Source: Bactericera cockerelli
Taxonomy: Eukaryota; Arthropoda; Insecta; Hemiptera; Triozidae
Direction of reading: 5' to 3'
Length of the DNA: 64,000 nucleotides
NCBI GenBank assembly: GCA_024516035.1
Contig: CM044963.1
Span: 29,043,248 to 29,107,247, forward strand
Shown here one piece after another: positions 42,840 through 52,580 of this stretch. The notes beneath the pieces were generated by a model that was not told the DNA's origin, did not search any database, and worked only from the letters and a program-made list of their open reading frames with translations. The stretch's first letter is position 1. Every line of letters starts with the position of its first letter. The position numbers were made by a program, and so were the translations under genes.

Positions 42840-44430
42840 TAATAAATTAAGAAATAAGAGAAATTGAAAAAAACAGTGAGAATAATAAATTCCATATAGA
42901 GGAGAGAAAGATATTAAACTAAGCAACATGGCCTCCAAAAACAGTAGAAAAAGAAATGAGAGAAAAACAGGGGTCATAAATAAAAGTGTCAAAGAGCAGG
43001 CAAAATAAAGGAGAGAGAGAGAGTACATATATGCGATGACGGCTACATACAATTTGACAGCATCTTATTACAGAAATAAGTTATCTTGACGGGGCCAACA
43101 TTGTCGACAATGATGATGAATTGTGCGTCGACATGTTGAGTGAAAAGAAAATAAAGTACCAATAACAAAAGAGAAAGAGGAACAAGAAGGAGAACAACAA
43201 CGGGCAAATAGGGATGCCAAGGAGGCGAAGTAAAAGAAAAAGCATAAGAATAGCAGGAGGTATAAAAGTAGAAGAAAAAACAAAGGTAAGATAGAGAAAG
43301 ATGAAAAAAAAAGTAGAGATCAAGACAAAGAAATGGCTACAGACCGAGGAAAAAAATAAATACAAAGAAGATGAAAAAAAAAAAACATAAGAATACCAAA
43401 AAGTATGGTGGATGGAACAAGAGAAAATGACATAAAGAAAGTTCCAGGATAAAAAGAAAAATGGAAAGAAAAATAATAAGAAAACAGGTAAAGAAGAATT
43501 TAGAAGCAGAAGAAATGGACTTTACGAAGGACGTGAAGTAGAAGAAAAAGCAAAAGAACTGTCGAAAGTCTGGTGGATAGAAAAAGATAAAAAAAAGTAC
43601 CAACCAAGACAGAGGAATGGGTACAGCAGACAAAAAATTACGAATAAGATGAAGTAAAATAAAAGCATAACAAGTAACAGAAGAACAGAAAGTATGGTGA
43701 ATGGAAAAAGAGAAAATTGCATTAATAAAAAACGAATAAAGAAAGAGAAGAACATTACTAGTAAACAAAGACGAATATTAAGGAGGCGAAGTGAAAGATA
43801 AAGCTTAAGAAAAGTTGAATGTAGCCAGCGTCGATGGCATGTTGAATACACCGGTTCCCTTCAGAACACCGAAGTTAAGCGACATCCAGCGAGGTTAAGA
43901 CTTGGATGGGTGACCATTCAAATTCTAATTCTCGTGACGCTGGCTTTTCCCGGCCCCACTCAGGCTGGGTGAGGTCAATGTGAGTAGCAGGTTTGTGAGT
44001 TTCCTGCGAATGGAGGGTAAAACCCCCGTCGTGATATGACCATGGCAGTTGAAAGCGACGTTAAACCCCACTTAAAAAAATGTGGGTTAAATGTGTTAAA
44101 AGAATGTGGGTTAAATGATAAAAGTGAGAAAAATAAGTACCAATAACAAAGGAGAAATGTGAATAGAAAGAAGAATCGTGACTAATAAAGAAGACTGATT
44201 AAAGTAGGTGGATGGAAAAAGAGAAAGAACATAAATTAGCGACTAATATAGAAAGAGAAATTTCGAAGAGAAAGAATGAGAAGAAGAGGCAAAAGAAGAT
44301 AAACAAATGGAGCATTGAAGAAGGAGGCAAAATGGAATAAAAATCAAAAGAATAGTCAGTAGTATGGTTGATGGAAATAGATAAATAAAAAAAAGTACCA
44401 CTCAATAAAAAAGAATTGAAAAGCAAAGAA
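42840..44430. repeat. Adenine/purine-rich degenerate repeats
   Basis: Recurring AGGCGAAGTRAAAGAWAAAGC and GTATGGTGGATGGAA motifs at irregular spacing of roughly 150-160 bases. Long minus-strand Phe/Leu/Ser frames result from this composition. Confidence 0.6.
43824..44080 (+). mobile_element. 5S rRNA-derived SINE, full length, plus strand
   Basis: Starts GCCAGCGTCGATGGCATGTT, then GAACACCGAAGTTAAGCGAC and GTTAAGACTTGGATGGGTGA. Shared domain: GGCCCCACTCAGGCTGGGTG. Tail: AAAGCGACGTTAAACCCCAC and a short A run. A possible 5-base duplication AATGT flanks it. Inserted in the purine-rich repeats. Confidence 0.88.
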
Positions 44431-45047
44431 AAGGGATTGATTTTATTTATTTTTTATTTAGGTACTACAATATAAATTTACATAAAAAAGTTTTGAGCCA
44501 GGCACGCGCCGGTATGGTTGCAAGTCATGTGCTCGAATTTCTAAATTTTCAACATCAAAATTTTAAGTATATGAATGTAAAAAAATAAATACAGTCAAAT
44601 TACCCCCTTCCAGTCAAGAAACGAAGTAAGTATATAAAATTTGTATAGGTTGGTACATAATACCTTTTTTTCTGTATAAAAAATGCTATGAGAAAGTGCC
44701 AGCATATGACAGAGATTGGATGTAGTTTCCATTCTTGAAAGAGTGATAGCATTCTGACGTCGAAAAGGGAAAGTGCCTTGCCGAAAATATGGAAAACAAA
44801 GAAAATGTTAATAAATAAATCATACCCATCCAGCACGCTCGTCACTCAAAAAAGCCTAAAGAAAAATTTCTGTCTATATACATTTATTCAACAACAAAAA
44901 AATCGTGTAAATCATGTTTGTACTAGGCGTTGTCCCGTGCTTCGCAACGATGCGATGATTTATTTGAATTCAACTGGCGCAATGGATGTATGGGATAACG
45001 CAGCCGTGCGAGAATTTCTTTATCTATTTATTGTTTTTAAATCTATA
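44431..45047. other. No gene seen
   Basis: AT-rich, nothing recognised. Confidence 0.4.
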
Positions 45048-45240
45048 ATAAATAATTGTGTTTCTTTGTGTTATTATATCACAATTTTAGTGCGTATAGC
45101 AGAATCATAGGACTTTTCCATATCTTTTAATACCCTATTATCTTATGTTTGTCTATAGTTCCGCCACTGGTCGCTGCTCACAATAAAGCAGCTACTCATT
45201 TTTTCTCACGAGGTATAATGAGTGGACCCCAAAATTAAAA
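45048..45240 (-). mobile_element. SINE family D, 3' part
   Basis: Plus-strand reading: TTATATCACAATTTTAGTGC, GCAGAATCATAGGACTTTTC, CGCCACTGGTCGCTGCTCAC and TAATGAGTGGACCCC, the inverse of the tail and body of 51000-51280. 5'-truncated. Confidence 0.7.
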
Positions 45241-45360
45241 AAAAAAAAAAAAAACACCCGCCACATCTCTCTCTGTCCCTCTCTCTCTCTGTCTCTCTCT
45301 CTCTCTATTTAAATCTATGGTGTGAGTTAGCATTAATCTCGTCTGATGGTTGCCTTAAAA

Positions 45361-46254
45361 TATATACAGGGTCTTCATAAAGTCTCACCCAGGCCTAGGT
45401 TTCTCAAAAACGACTCAGAATATCAAAAAACGCAAAAACCCGTATTCCTTTATATTTAGGGGGATTGATTTTCAGCCAATTTTTTTTTGCCTACACGGCC
45501 CCAGTCAGGCTGGGCATGGACCAACTTTAAAATCTTAAATAGAATGGTATGTCTTGTGGCATATTGTTTTAAAGTTCTTATTGAGAGAAGTTCATTACAA
45601 TAAATTTCAGCGTGCTACGACTTACCGTTCTTGAGATACAGGGTCGGACGTCCTGCGTAATATCCATATATTTTGACCTATAACTCGTTAACTGTAAATT
45701 ATGGAGAAAATTTTTCTTGTTAATAATAACTCCTTATGACAAGACCTTTCGAACAAGTTATAACTCGACATACTCTGTTGATGTTAGTTTCTGGTCGGTT
45801 TCGTCAGCCAGCCGGACGAACAGTCGAAAAAATTTAACGAAAAAACAAATCAAGTTTTAACTTGTTCGAAAGTTCTTGCCATAATGAGTTATTATAAAGG
45901 AGAAAATTTTTCTCCATAATTTACGGTTAACGAGTTATAGGTCAAAATATATGGATATTACGCAGGACGTCCGACCCTGTATCTCAAGAACGGTAAGTCG
46001 TAGCTCACTGAAATTTATTTTAATGAACTTCTCTTAATAAGACCTTTAAAACAATGTGCCACAAGACATACCATTCTGTTTAAGATTTTAAAGTTGGTCC
46101 ATGCCCAGCCTGACTGTAGCCATGTAGGCAAAAAAAAATTGGCTGAAAATCAATCCCCCTAAATATAAAGGGATACGGGTTTTTGCGTTTTTTGATATTC
46201 TGAGTCGTTTTCGAGAAACCTAGGCCTGGGTGAGACTTTATGAAGACCCTATAT
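45361..46254. mobile_element. Large palindromic (foldback) element
   Basis: Two inverted arms of about 410 bases (45361-45770 and about 45847-46254) separated by about 76 bases. Outer ends are ACAGGGTCTTCATAAAGTCT and its inverse AGACTTTATGAAGACCCT within TATATA. Arms differ at scattered positions and by small indels. No coding capacity. It contains CTTACCGTTCTTGAGATACA, the recurring motif also seen at about 7589. Confidence 0.9.
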
Positions 46255-46314
46255 ATATATTTTTATATAAATATAGATCTCTCGTCTTCACCTCAGTCCC
46301 AGACTAGTACTGTG

Positions 46315-46477
46315 TCTGTCCCGGTAGCTCAGTGGTAAAGGCGTCACTCTGTGAATCCAGAGATTCCAGAGGTCGCGGGTTTGAAACCCAGCCGAGACAT
46401 GACAAGTTATCTTCATGACAAGATTTTTACCCCATAACAATACGTCTTGGGTTTACTGCTGGAATAATGGGACTTAA
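46315..46477 (+). mobile_element. SINE family F, first part (split by insertion)
   Basis: CCCGGTAGCTCAGTGGTAAA, GAGGTCGCGGGTTTGAAACC and ACGTCTTGGGTTTACTGCTG. The remainder (TAGTCCTAATCGAGCAGT) resumes at 47718 after the TTAA-flanked insertion. Confidence 0.8.
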
Positions 46478-47713
46478 CCCGTGAGTACACGCACATAGGG
46501 AAAAATTCTCACACGCTCGGAAAAAAACGCTAGAACTTGATCAATATTGGTCCTAACCTGTAGGGACCTAGAGTAGCTGTTGATAATATGTTTATCTAGA
46601 TGTATCCACAGTCCCTTGAGCTATTTTCAATTTCTGTTGCCCGTGACGTGGCGAAAAGTTCAGATCGGTCTGAAATGTGAGAATTTTTTTCATCGCGCGT
46701 GTACAGACGTAACTTTTTTTTTGAGAGTTTTTTTTTTTCTTTTTTCAAGTTTTACGTAGGGACCGGGCGGTTAAGTCGCTGTTGCAATGTTGCATCCTGG
46801 AGACCAAAATTTTTTTGTTGTTGCATATTTGGCATCGTATTTGTACAAGAATCGATCCTATATCTGTTCTAATACTAACAACCTACCTCAAAAAGGCCAT
46901 ATATGGATGTCCGGTCCCTCGTTAAAATTTTGATAACAGCCACATGTGTGTTTTCGGTCCCAGAGACAAAAACATCCACATATGGCCGTTCGGTAACGAA
47001 CGTGTTAATTAAATATTTATAATAATTAGTTTTAATAATTAATTAATATAATAATAACAATTGTTTTAAATGAAAATAATATATTTTTTAAAGAAAATTA
47101 GTGTGTTTACCTACCTAATCCGTGATTGTTCACTATTGTTATAATAATTATTATAATGATTTTTAACTAACAAAATAGAAATTTTTAACTAACATTAATA
47201 AAATTTCTTTGTAATAATATTAGGTAGTTAGGTACCTCCCTACACTTTTTTTGCTAGATACTGAAATAATTAGTATTCTTTGTAATCTTTCTCCACCTAT
47301 TATAATGGGTACCTACCTACCTACCTACCTCCTGGTACGATCTGAGTACATTTATATTTTTATCGTTTCTGTTTTTAGCTTTTAGAAGTACCTAAACAAA
47401 TATAATAACATAATATTCTTGATTATAAGATATACTGTGAATTGCCCTAAAAACTTATGTCAGTTTGGCTAACGGTGAACAAATTTTGGAAAATAAGAAA
47501 AATGTCAAATCAGGGGTTCGAACTGCAACCATTTGGAAAAAAAGTTGCTAAAACTACTTTAAATATAGTTTAAATGCATTAGTCAACTTAATCTATCTTA
47601 AAAATATTACATAATTCTTCAAGCAGAACGAAATACAAAGCAAAACCAGGTGTGAGAATTTTTTTCATCGCGCGTGTACAGACGTTCGGATTTTTGGCGC
47701 GTGTACTCACAGG
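46478..47713. mobile_element. piggyBac-like non-autonomous element, TTAA TSD
   Basis: Left end CCCGTGAGTACACGC and right end GCGTGTACTCACAGG form a 15-base inverted repeat with one mismatch. TTAA lies on both sides (46474-46477, 47714-47717). It splits a family F SINE, which fixes the boundaries. A subterminal 30-base stretch with TTTTTTTCATCGCGCGTGTA occurs at about 46684 and 47659. No transposase frame is seen. Confidence 0.8.
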
Positions 47714-47770
47714 TTAATAGTCCTAATCGAGCAGTATATAAAAGTTTATATTATTATTTTTTATGGTTCA
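47714..47770 (+). mobile_element. SINE family F, second part
   Basis: TTAATAGTCCTAATCGAGCA matches the tail of the copy at 49832 (ATAGTCCTAATTGGGCAATG). Confidence 0.7.
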
Positions 47771-48274
47771 CACCTTTCCCCTAGTTCCTATAACCCCCGC
47801 TCTACCCGATACTCAGAAACCTAGTCGGGTAAATCGGAGCTAGACTCGGAAACTGTCGTCTCTCCGTCTGATGACAGAGCTCCTAACCAGGATTGACAAT
47901 GCACTCTAAGCTGATTAGCTAAGTGCCTCGGGTGCTGTGACTGTCAAATAAGTGGGGGGGGGGTCATTGGGGGGCAGAAGAGAAAGAGAACTGAAAACGG
48001 AAAGGGGGTAGGCGGGTTATAATACTTCAGGGGCTGACGATTAACGGGGAATGATGTAGGGGCGGGGTAGGTCAGAAGAAAAGGAGAGTTGACAATAGAA
48101 AGGGGGGAGGGAGTGTCAAATGAAATGTGTGTGTGTATTTGGGGGGGGGGCGCGGGGGGTGTCCCAATGGCTCCCAATGTTTTGGAAACCAGCCTGTTGA
48201 AATGTTTCGATGCATACTGCATCCAAACTTTATTATTATTAGTGGGTAGTAAGCCACGATAATTATCACACCAC
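47771..48274. other. No gene; G-rich runs
   Basis: G runs at 47953, 47969, 48005 and 48140-48160 with spacing that could form quadruplexes. Open frames on the minus strand are Pro-rich artefacts of this. Confidence 0.5.
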
Positions 48275-48450
48275 CCTTTATTACCGTCCAGCTTTGAGAT
48301 AGTCAGGACGCTCGTCCAACCACCCACATCAACCTCACCCAGCCTGGGTAGGGCCGGTAATGTCGTAATGTCAGTCTTACGTGTTCGGAGGAAACACAAT
48401 TTTCTGTTCGAAAAGCCTGCCCCAACCGGAAATCGAACTCAGGATCTCTC
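48275..48450 (-). mobile_element. tRNA-headed SINE, family B, A box lost
   Basis: Plus-strand reading: CATCAACCTCACCCAGCCTG, GGTAGGGCCGGTAATGTC, CTTACGTGTTCGGAGGAAAC and CCGGAAATCGAACTCAGGAT. It then runs into a CT tract. Confidence 0.65.
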
Positions 48451-48527
48451 TCTCCCTTTTTGTGCTTTTCTCTCTTATCTTTCTCTCCTTGTCTCTCTCT
48501 CTCTCATCTCTCTCTCTCTCTCTGTCG

Positions 48528-48562
<35 letters not shown>
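48443..48562. repeat. CT microsatellite
   Basis: TCTCTC runs with occasional CCT and GTC. Confidence 0.9.
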
Positions 48563-49339
48563 GCTTCCATAACAAGCGGATATTTAAAACGGCTTACAAC
48601 CCTAAGTCAATAAAACGATTAAGTTGCAAAGGAGAAGGATAAGAAGTTGAGGGTTCTGCCTTCTTAACCCTGAATGTCAAAGAATATTCGCACATATTTT
48701 CTCATTTTTTTTAACGAGGGAATTATTTCAGTGGGCGGAAAAATTGTAAAGGGTGATTAAAAAAAGTAATGAAATCTGTTAACCACTTATATTATGGACC
48801 ATTTAGAGGGGGTCAACTCTACAACAAAAGGTGAGAAAAAGCTTTCTAACGGAGAGACCCGCCCCTCAAGTTGAAAAAATATATCGAATATTTTTAGTTA
48901 CGTCTTACCTGTTGGAAAGTTACAAAAAATCCACTCCTATTACCTACAAGACGTCAGCTTTCTTTTCACGTGAAAAGCATAGATATTACACTTTCAGGGA
49001 CGGCCATAGGAGGAAAAACTTAAAGGAAATTTTTATTTTACTATGATTATTATTTTACTTTTTCACTGTACTTCGGTTACTACCTAATTCACCTCCCTAA
49101 ATTTTACAAATTAATCTCATTTATTTATTTATTTAATATGTTATTTTTTTAGAAATGTTGTAATTTCTAACCAATCTTGGTTTGTCAATAATAATATCAC
49201 AAAATTCCTTTTTTATAGCTATAGGGGCGCGGACTTCCATTGTTATAGACCTCTCTTTAAATAAATGTTCATAATTTTTTTTTGTTATAACATTTTGCTT
49301 CTTGGCTTAATTTTTGAATTTAATTTTTCACAAATTAGA
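48563..49339. other. No gene seen
   Basis: AT-rich, nothing recognised. Confidence 0.4.
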
Positions 49340-49510
49340 ACCCATGCCATCATCATCATAGATAGGCGTCATCGTGAACGATGGTAGCCAGACAGTGGAG
49401 GAATGACTCAGCACTTCTACCACTGTCTTAACAAGGAGCTAAATAATTGACAAGGGCCCCCAGAACCAAGCCAATGCTAGCCTATACTCCCTGTTTATAG
49501 TACCCCAAAA
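49340..49510 (+). mobile_element. Dispersed repeat, family H
   Basis: AGGCGTCATCGTGAACGATG, CAGACAGTGGAGGAATGACT and CTCCCTGTTTATAGTACCCC, with one unit of what is a minisatellite at 24292. Confidence 0.75.
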
Positions 49511-49624
49511 GTCCATCAATGCACTAAGAAGGTCAGATTTTTTTTTTCTCAAACTAATACAAGTGCTTAAATTTTGTAGTTAAATTTGAAGTAACCAATA
49601 ATATTGCATCCAAATAACACGAAA

Positions 49625-49815
49625 CGAATATCCCTAAACAACCTGCTAAGCCAAGTAGCGTAGAAATCCCTTGGTTCGAATCCAACCCAGTGCATGAATT
49701 TTTCTTTATTAATTTGAGTTTGTGACCACATAGTTAATAATAAGACTCTGAGGTTTAGGTGGTAGAATATGCTTTTGAGCATTAACCTCTCCTGGTGGTT
49801 ACCTTCCACTAAATC
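49625..49815 (+). mobile_element. tRNA-headed SINE, family G
   Basis: AGTAGCGTAGAAATCCCTTG, GGTTCGAATCCAACCCAGTG, AATAATAAGACTCTGAGGTT and GGTGGTTACCTTCCACTAA. Confidence 0.75.
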
Positions 49816-49831
49816 TGGTTACCTTCAGAGT

Positions 49832-50050
49832 GTCTTGGTAGCTCAATGGCAAAAGCGGCACTCTCGCACTCTGTGAATCCAGAGATTCCAGAGGTTCGAA
49901 ACTCAACCGAAACATTACTAGTTATCCTGTCAGTTGGGATATTACTACATAATAATTCGTCTTGGGCTTACTACTGGATTAATGGGACTTATCGGGACTT
50001 ATAATAGTCCTAATTGGGCAATGTAAATAAGGCGACTTTATTATATTTAT
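49832..50050 (+). mobile_element. tRNA-headed SINE, family F
   Basis: TTGGTAGCTCAATGGCAAAA, CTGTGAATCCAGAGATTCCA and GAGGTTCGAAACTCAACCGA; tail AATGTAAATAAGGCGACTTT. CTCGCACT is duplicated in the head. Confidence 0.75.
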
Positions 50051-50239
50051 AAAGATTGTTGTTATTATTATTGTTAAATAAACCTCAAACACCCATACTT
50101 CACGATCCGCTTGTTTATTTAGTTCCTAAAGGGTTAATCTGGGAACAGCTGGAGTATCCTGAGGAATTGAAAGTTTATCAGGAGAAAACTTTTCACATCT
50201 TCTTCTTTCCCATAAAATATGTCTTACTCTCTCCATCCA

Positions 50240-50775
50240 TTGTTAAAACATCTCTTTCTCTCTTCATCTACAGATAAAACATCTCTTTCTCTATTTATCT
50301 ACGCATAAAACATCTTTTTCTCCCCTTATCTACAGATAATCTCTCTCTCCATCTACACGTAAAAACATCTCTTCTCTCTCTCTCCATCTACAGATAAAAC
50401 ATCTCTTCTCTCTCTCTCCATCTACAGATAAAACATCTCTTCTCTCTCTCTCCATCTACAGATGAAACTTCTCTTTCTCTTCCATCTACACATAAAACAT
50501 CTCTTTCTCTCCCCATCTACAGATAAAACATCTCTTTCTCTTTCCATCTACACATAAAACATATCTTTTTCTCTCCATCTACACATAAAACATCTCTTCT
50601 CTCTTCATCTACACATAAAACATCTCTTTAACTCTTTATCAACAGATAAAACATCTCTTTCTCTCTTCATCTACAGATAAAACATCTCTTTCTCTCTTCA
50701 TCTACACATAAAATATCTTCTTCTCTCTTCTTCTTCCGATAAAACATCCTTTTCTCTCTTGCTCCGCAGATAAAA
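50240..50775. repeat. 31-bp pyrimidine-rich minisatellite
   Basis: About 17 units of ATAAAACATCTCTTTCTCTC plus TTCATCTACAG, with ACAC/ACAG variants. Confidence 0.9.
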
Positions 50776-50999
50776 TACAATAGTTTGTCCTCTTCCGCCT
50801 TGCAAAGGACTTAAGTTTAAGTTTGTTATGAATATTGAATCCTATCTAAGTCGGGTGTAACCGAGTGAACTAATCTGTTGGGGATATTATCGATGATGTC
50901 CGTATCTTCTTATTGATGCTTTTTCATCTGTTACTTCCGATAAATTTCTAATATTAGAAATCGGAAGTATTTTGTTCATTGGTTTTATATTTTTCCTTA
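50776..50999. other. Short unannotated stretch
   Basis: A CTAATATTAG-centred inverted repeat (ACTTCCGATAAATTTCTAAT and its inverse) lies at about 50932-50972. Confidence 0.5.
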
Positions 51000-51280
51000 A
51001 TAGTAGTCACTGTGGCAGAGTGAGTTAGCGCGCTAGGCATTGCACACATGGTGACCTGGGTTCGATCCCCAGCGGGGCAGGAATTTTTCTGCTCTGTACT
51101 TGGTTTTCGGGGTCCACTCATACCTCGTGAGGAAAAATGAGTAGCTGCTTTGATGTGAAGCTGCGACCAGTGGCAGAATCATAGGCAAACAAATACAAGA
51201 TATTGTAAATTAAAGTGGTAAAGTCCTATGATTCTGCGCTACCCACTAAAATTGTGACATAATAACACAAAGAAAAAGCA
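51000..51280 (+). mobile_element. tRNA-headed SINE, family D, full length
   Basis: Head GTGAGTTAGCGCGCTAGGC, B box GGGTTCGATCCCC, body TTTTCTGCTCTGTACTTGG and CTCATACCTCGTGAGGAAAA. Tail CCTATGATTCTGCGCTACCC, then CACTAAAATTGTGACATAAT and TATT repeats. Confidence 0.85.
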
Positions 51281-51358
51281 TTATTATTATTATTATTATT
51301 CCTTAATTTATTTATTTCTTCGTTGTAGTTTTTTTTTTACTGTCTAACAGACAATATT

Positions 51359-51548
51359 AGCGTCGATGGCGTTGTATGCACCGGTTCGCTTTGGATAACC
51401 GAAGTTAGGCAACGTCCAGCGAGGTAAAGACTTCGTTTTGCTGGCGTTCCGACCCAACCCAGGCTGGATGAGGTTGACGTAGGTAGCAGATTTGTGAGTT
51501 TCCTGCAAATGGAGGGTAACACCCCCGTTGAAAGCGACGTTTAAAAAC
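51359..51548 (+). mobile_element. 5S-headed SINE with short internal deletion
   Basis: AGCGTCGATGGC, ACCGAAGTTAGGCAACGTCC, AGCGAGGTAAAGACTTCG; the part with GGATGGGTGACC is deleted. Then ACCCAGGCTGGATGAGGTTG and GAAAGCGACGTTTAAA. Confidence 0.75.
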
Positions 51549-52199
51549 GAATTTGAAAAAGGACACTTTCCTAGAGTTTGGTATTCCTAATCAAGTAATC
51601 GTGTTGTTTAAAAAATGAACCATCTATATTGCTACTAGGGCTGCAAAAGGTTCTCTTATTTCTTCAAGTTGAACTTTTAAAACGAAATTTTCAACAAGTA
51701 ATACTGTTCTTTGATTTCAGGAATTCCAGCATGTACTCAAAGATAACTCTTCACTTCTCCAGGAAAAACTAAATTGATCCCTGATAATGGACCTGAGAAA
51801 ATAATCTTTATATACTTATTGATATTTCGTTTATAAAAAAGTGCCAAGTTTAAAAATAAAATAAAAAAGTAATAATTACAATATTAATCAGTACTTAAAT
51901 AAATTTCTTTTCATTCGTGGAATCATTATAATTGTAGGTATTTAATTTTAAATAGAATTTATATAAAAAACTGGAAATCAAGTTTAGATTTCTTACTTTG
52001 AATAAGTATAAGTATTTCCAGCACCTACTAACTTGAAATATCTTGAATAACTTTAAAACGATCCAAAACTTTATTATTCCTCAGTGCAATTAAAAAGAAA
52101 ACGGCTTTTCTGTTGAAAAATAACTAAATCAGCAGTTAAAAGTTTGACTCAGTATTTTCTTGTTATATTTTAGACAATATAATTGGTATATTTTATAAT
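51549..52199. other. No gene; presumed upstream region
   Basis: AT-rich, apparently single-copy sequence before the TATA-like site at 52200. No repeat family was recognised. Confidence 0.4.
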
Positions 52200-52240
52200 T
52201 ATATAAAGTGTAGTTGGTTCACTTGAAAGACTCATTCAGC
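52200..52240 (+). promoter_or_regulatory. Candidate TATA box and initiator
   Basis: TATATAAAG at 52200-52208 is followed about 30 bases later by CTCATTCAGCAGTG, a plausible arthropod initiator. It lies about 235 bases before the ATG of the candidate exon. Confidence 0.4.
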
Positions 52241-52317
52241 AGTGAATTTTTCGGATCAGCATTTTTCTGTTGTACGCATAGTCTTCAAAGAGTAAAAATA
52301 CACTTGAAATATTCATT

Positions 52318-52441
52318 CGGCAATGAATATACTGGATCAGCAGTGAATAGATTGGATCAGCAGTGAATATATTGGATCAGCAGTGAATACATTGGATCAG
52401 CAGTGACTATATTGGATCAGCGTTGAATATATTGGATCAGC
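52318..52441 (+). repeat. 20-bp tandem repeats before the candidate exon
   Basis: Six copies of GAATATATTGGATCAGCAGT with small changes; looser copies start near 52233. The last unit runs directly into the ATG (GGATCAGC then ATG). They would lie in the 5' untranslated region. Confidence 0.85.
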
Positions 52442-52508
52442 ATGACTCATGATTGCTGGCGCGTGCTCATTGTGAATTGCTTGCTGATCCTAACCATTTG
52501 CGTCAGAG
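52442..52508 (+). CDS. Candidate signal-peptide first exon (partial gene)
   Basis: The ATG has A at -3, a good start context. The exon encodes 22 residues and one base: a polar start (MTHDCWR), then the hydrophobic core VLIVNCLLILTICV, like a secretory signal peptide. The exon ends at AGAG and is followed by GTAAGT, a strong splice donor at 52509, giving a phase 1 intron, which is common after signal-peptide exons. A TATA-like site and 20-bp repeats lie upstream. The intron would contain the 42-bp satellite, and the next exon would lie beyond this window. No later exon is visible, so the product is unknown. A chance combination of short signals cannot be excluded. Confidence 0.4.
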
Positions 52509-52580
52509 GTAAGTTTTTACATTCTAATTTATTTTTGGAAAAAAAAACTTGCTCAAATTTTGTAATTGAAAGTCGTGTGA

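Noticed and set aside
43081..43851. Minus-strand frames that look like multi-pass membrane proteins
   Set aside because: A/G-rich DNA read on the other strand gives Phe/Leu/Ser-rich peptides; frames overlap and lack motifs.
46315..46400. tRNA-like sequence with GGTAGCTCAGTGGTAAA and GGTTTGAAACCC
   Set aside because: It is the head of a dispersed SINE with several copies, not a stand-alone tRNA gene. The same applies to the other tRNA-like heads.
50056..50277. Open frame of 73 residues with a protein-like middle (LVYLVPKGLIWEQLEYPEEL)
   Set aside because: No family recognised, no supporting splice or promoter signals, and it runs into the 31-bp repeat.
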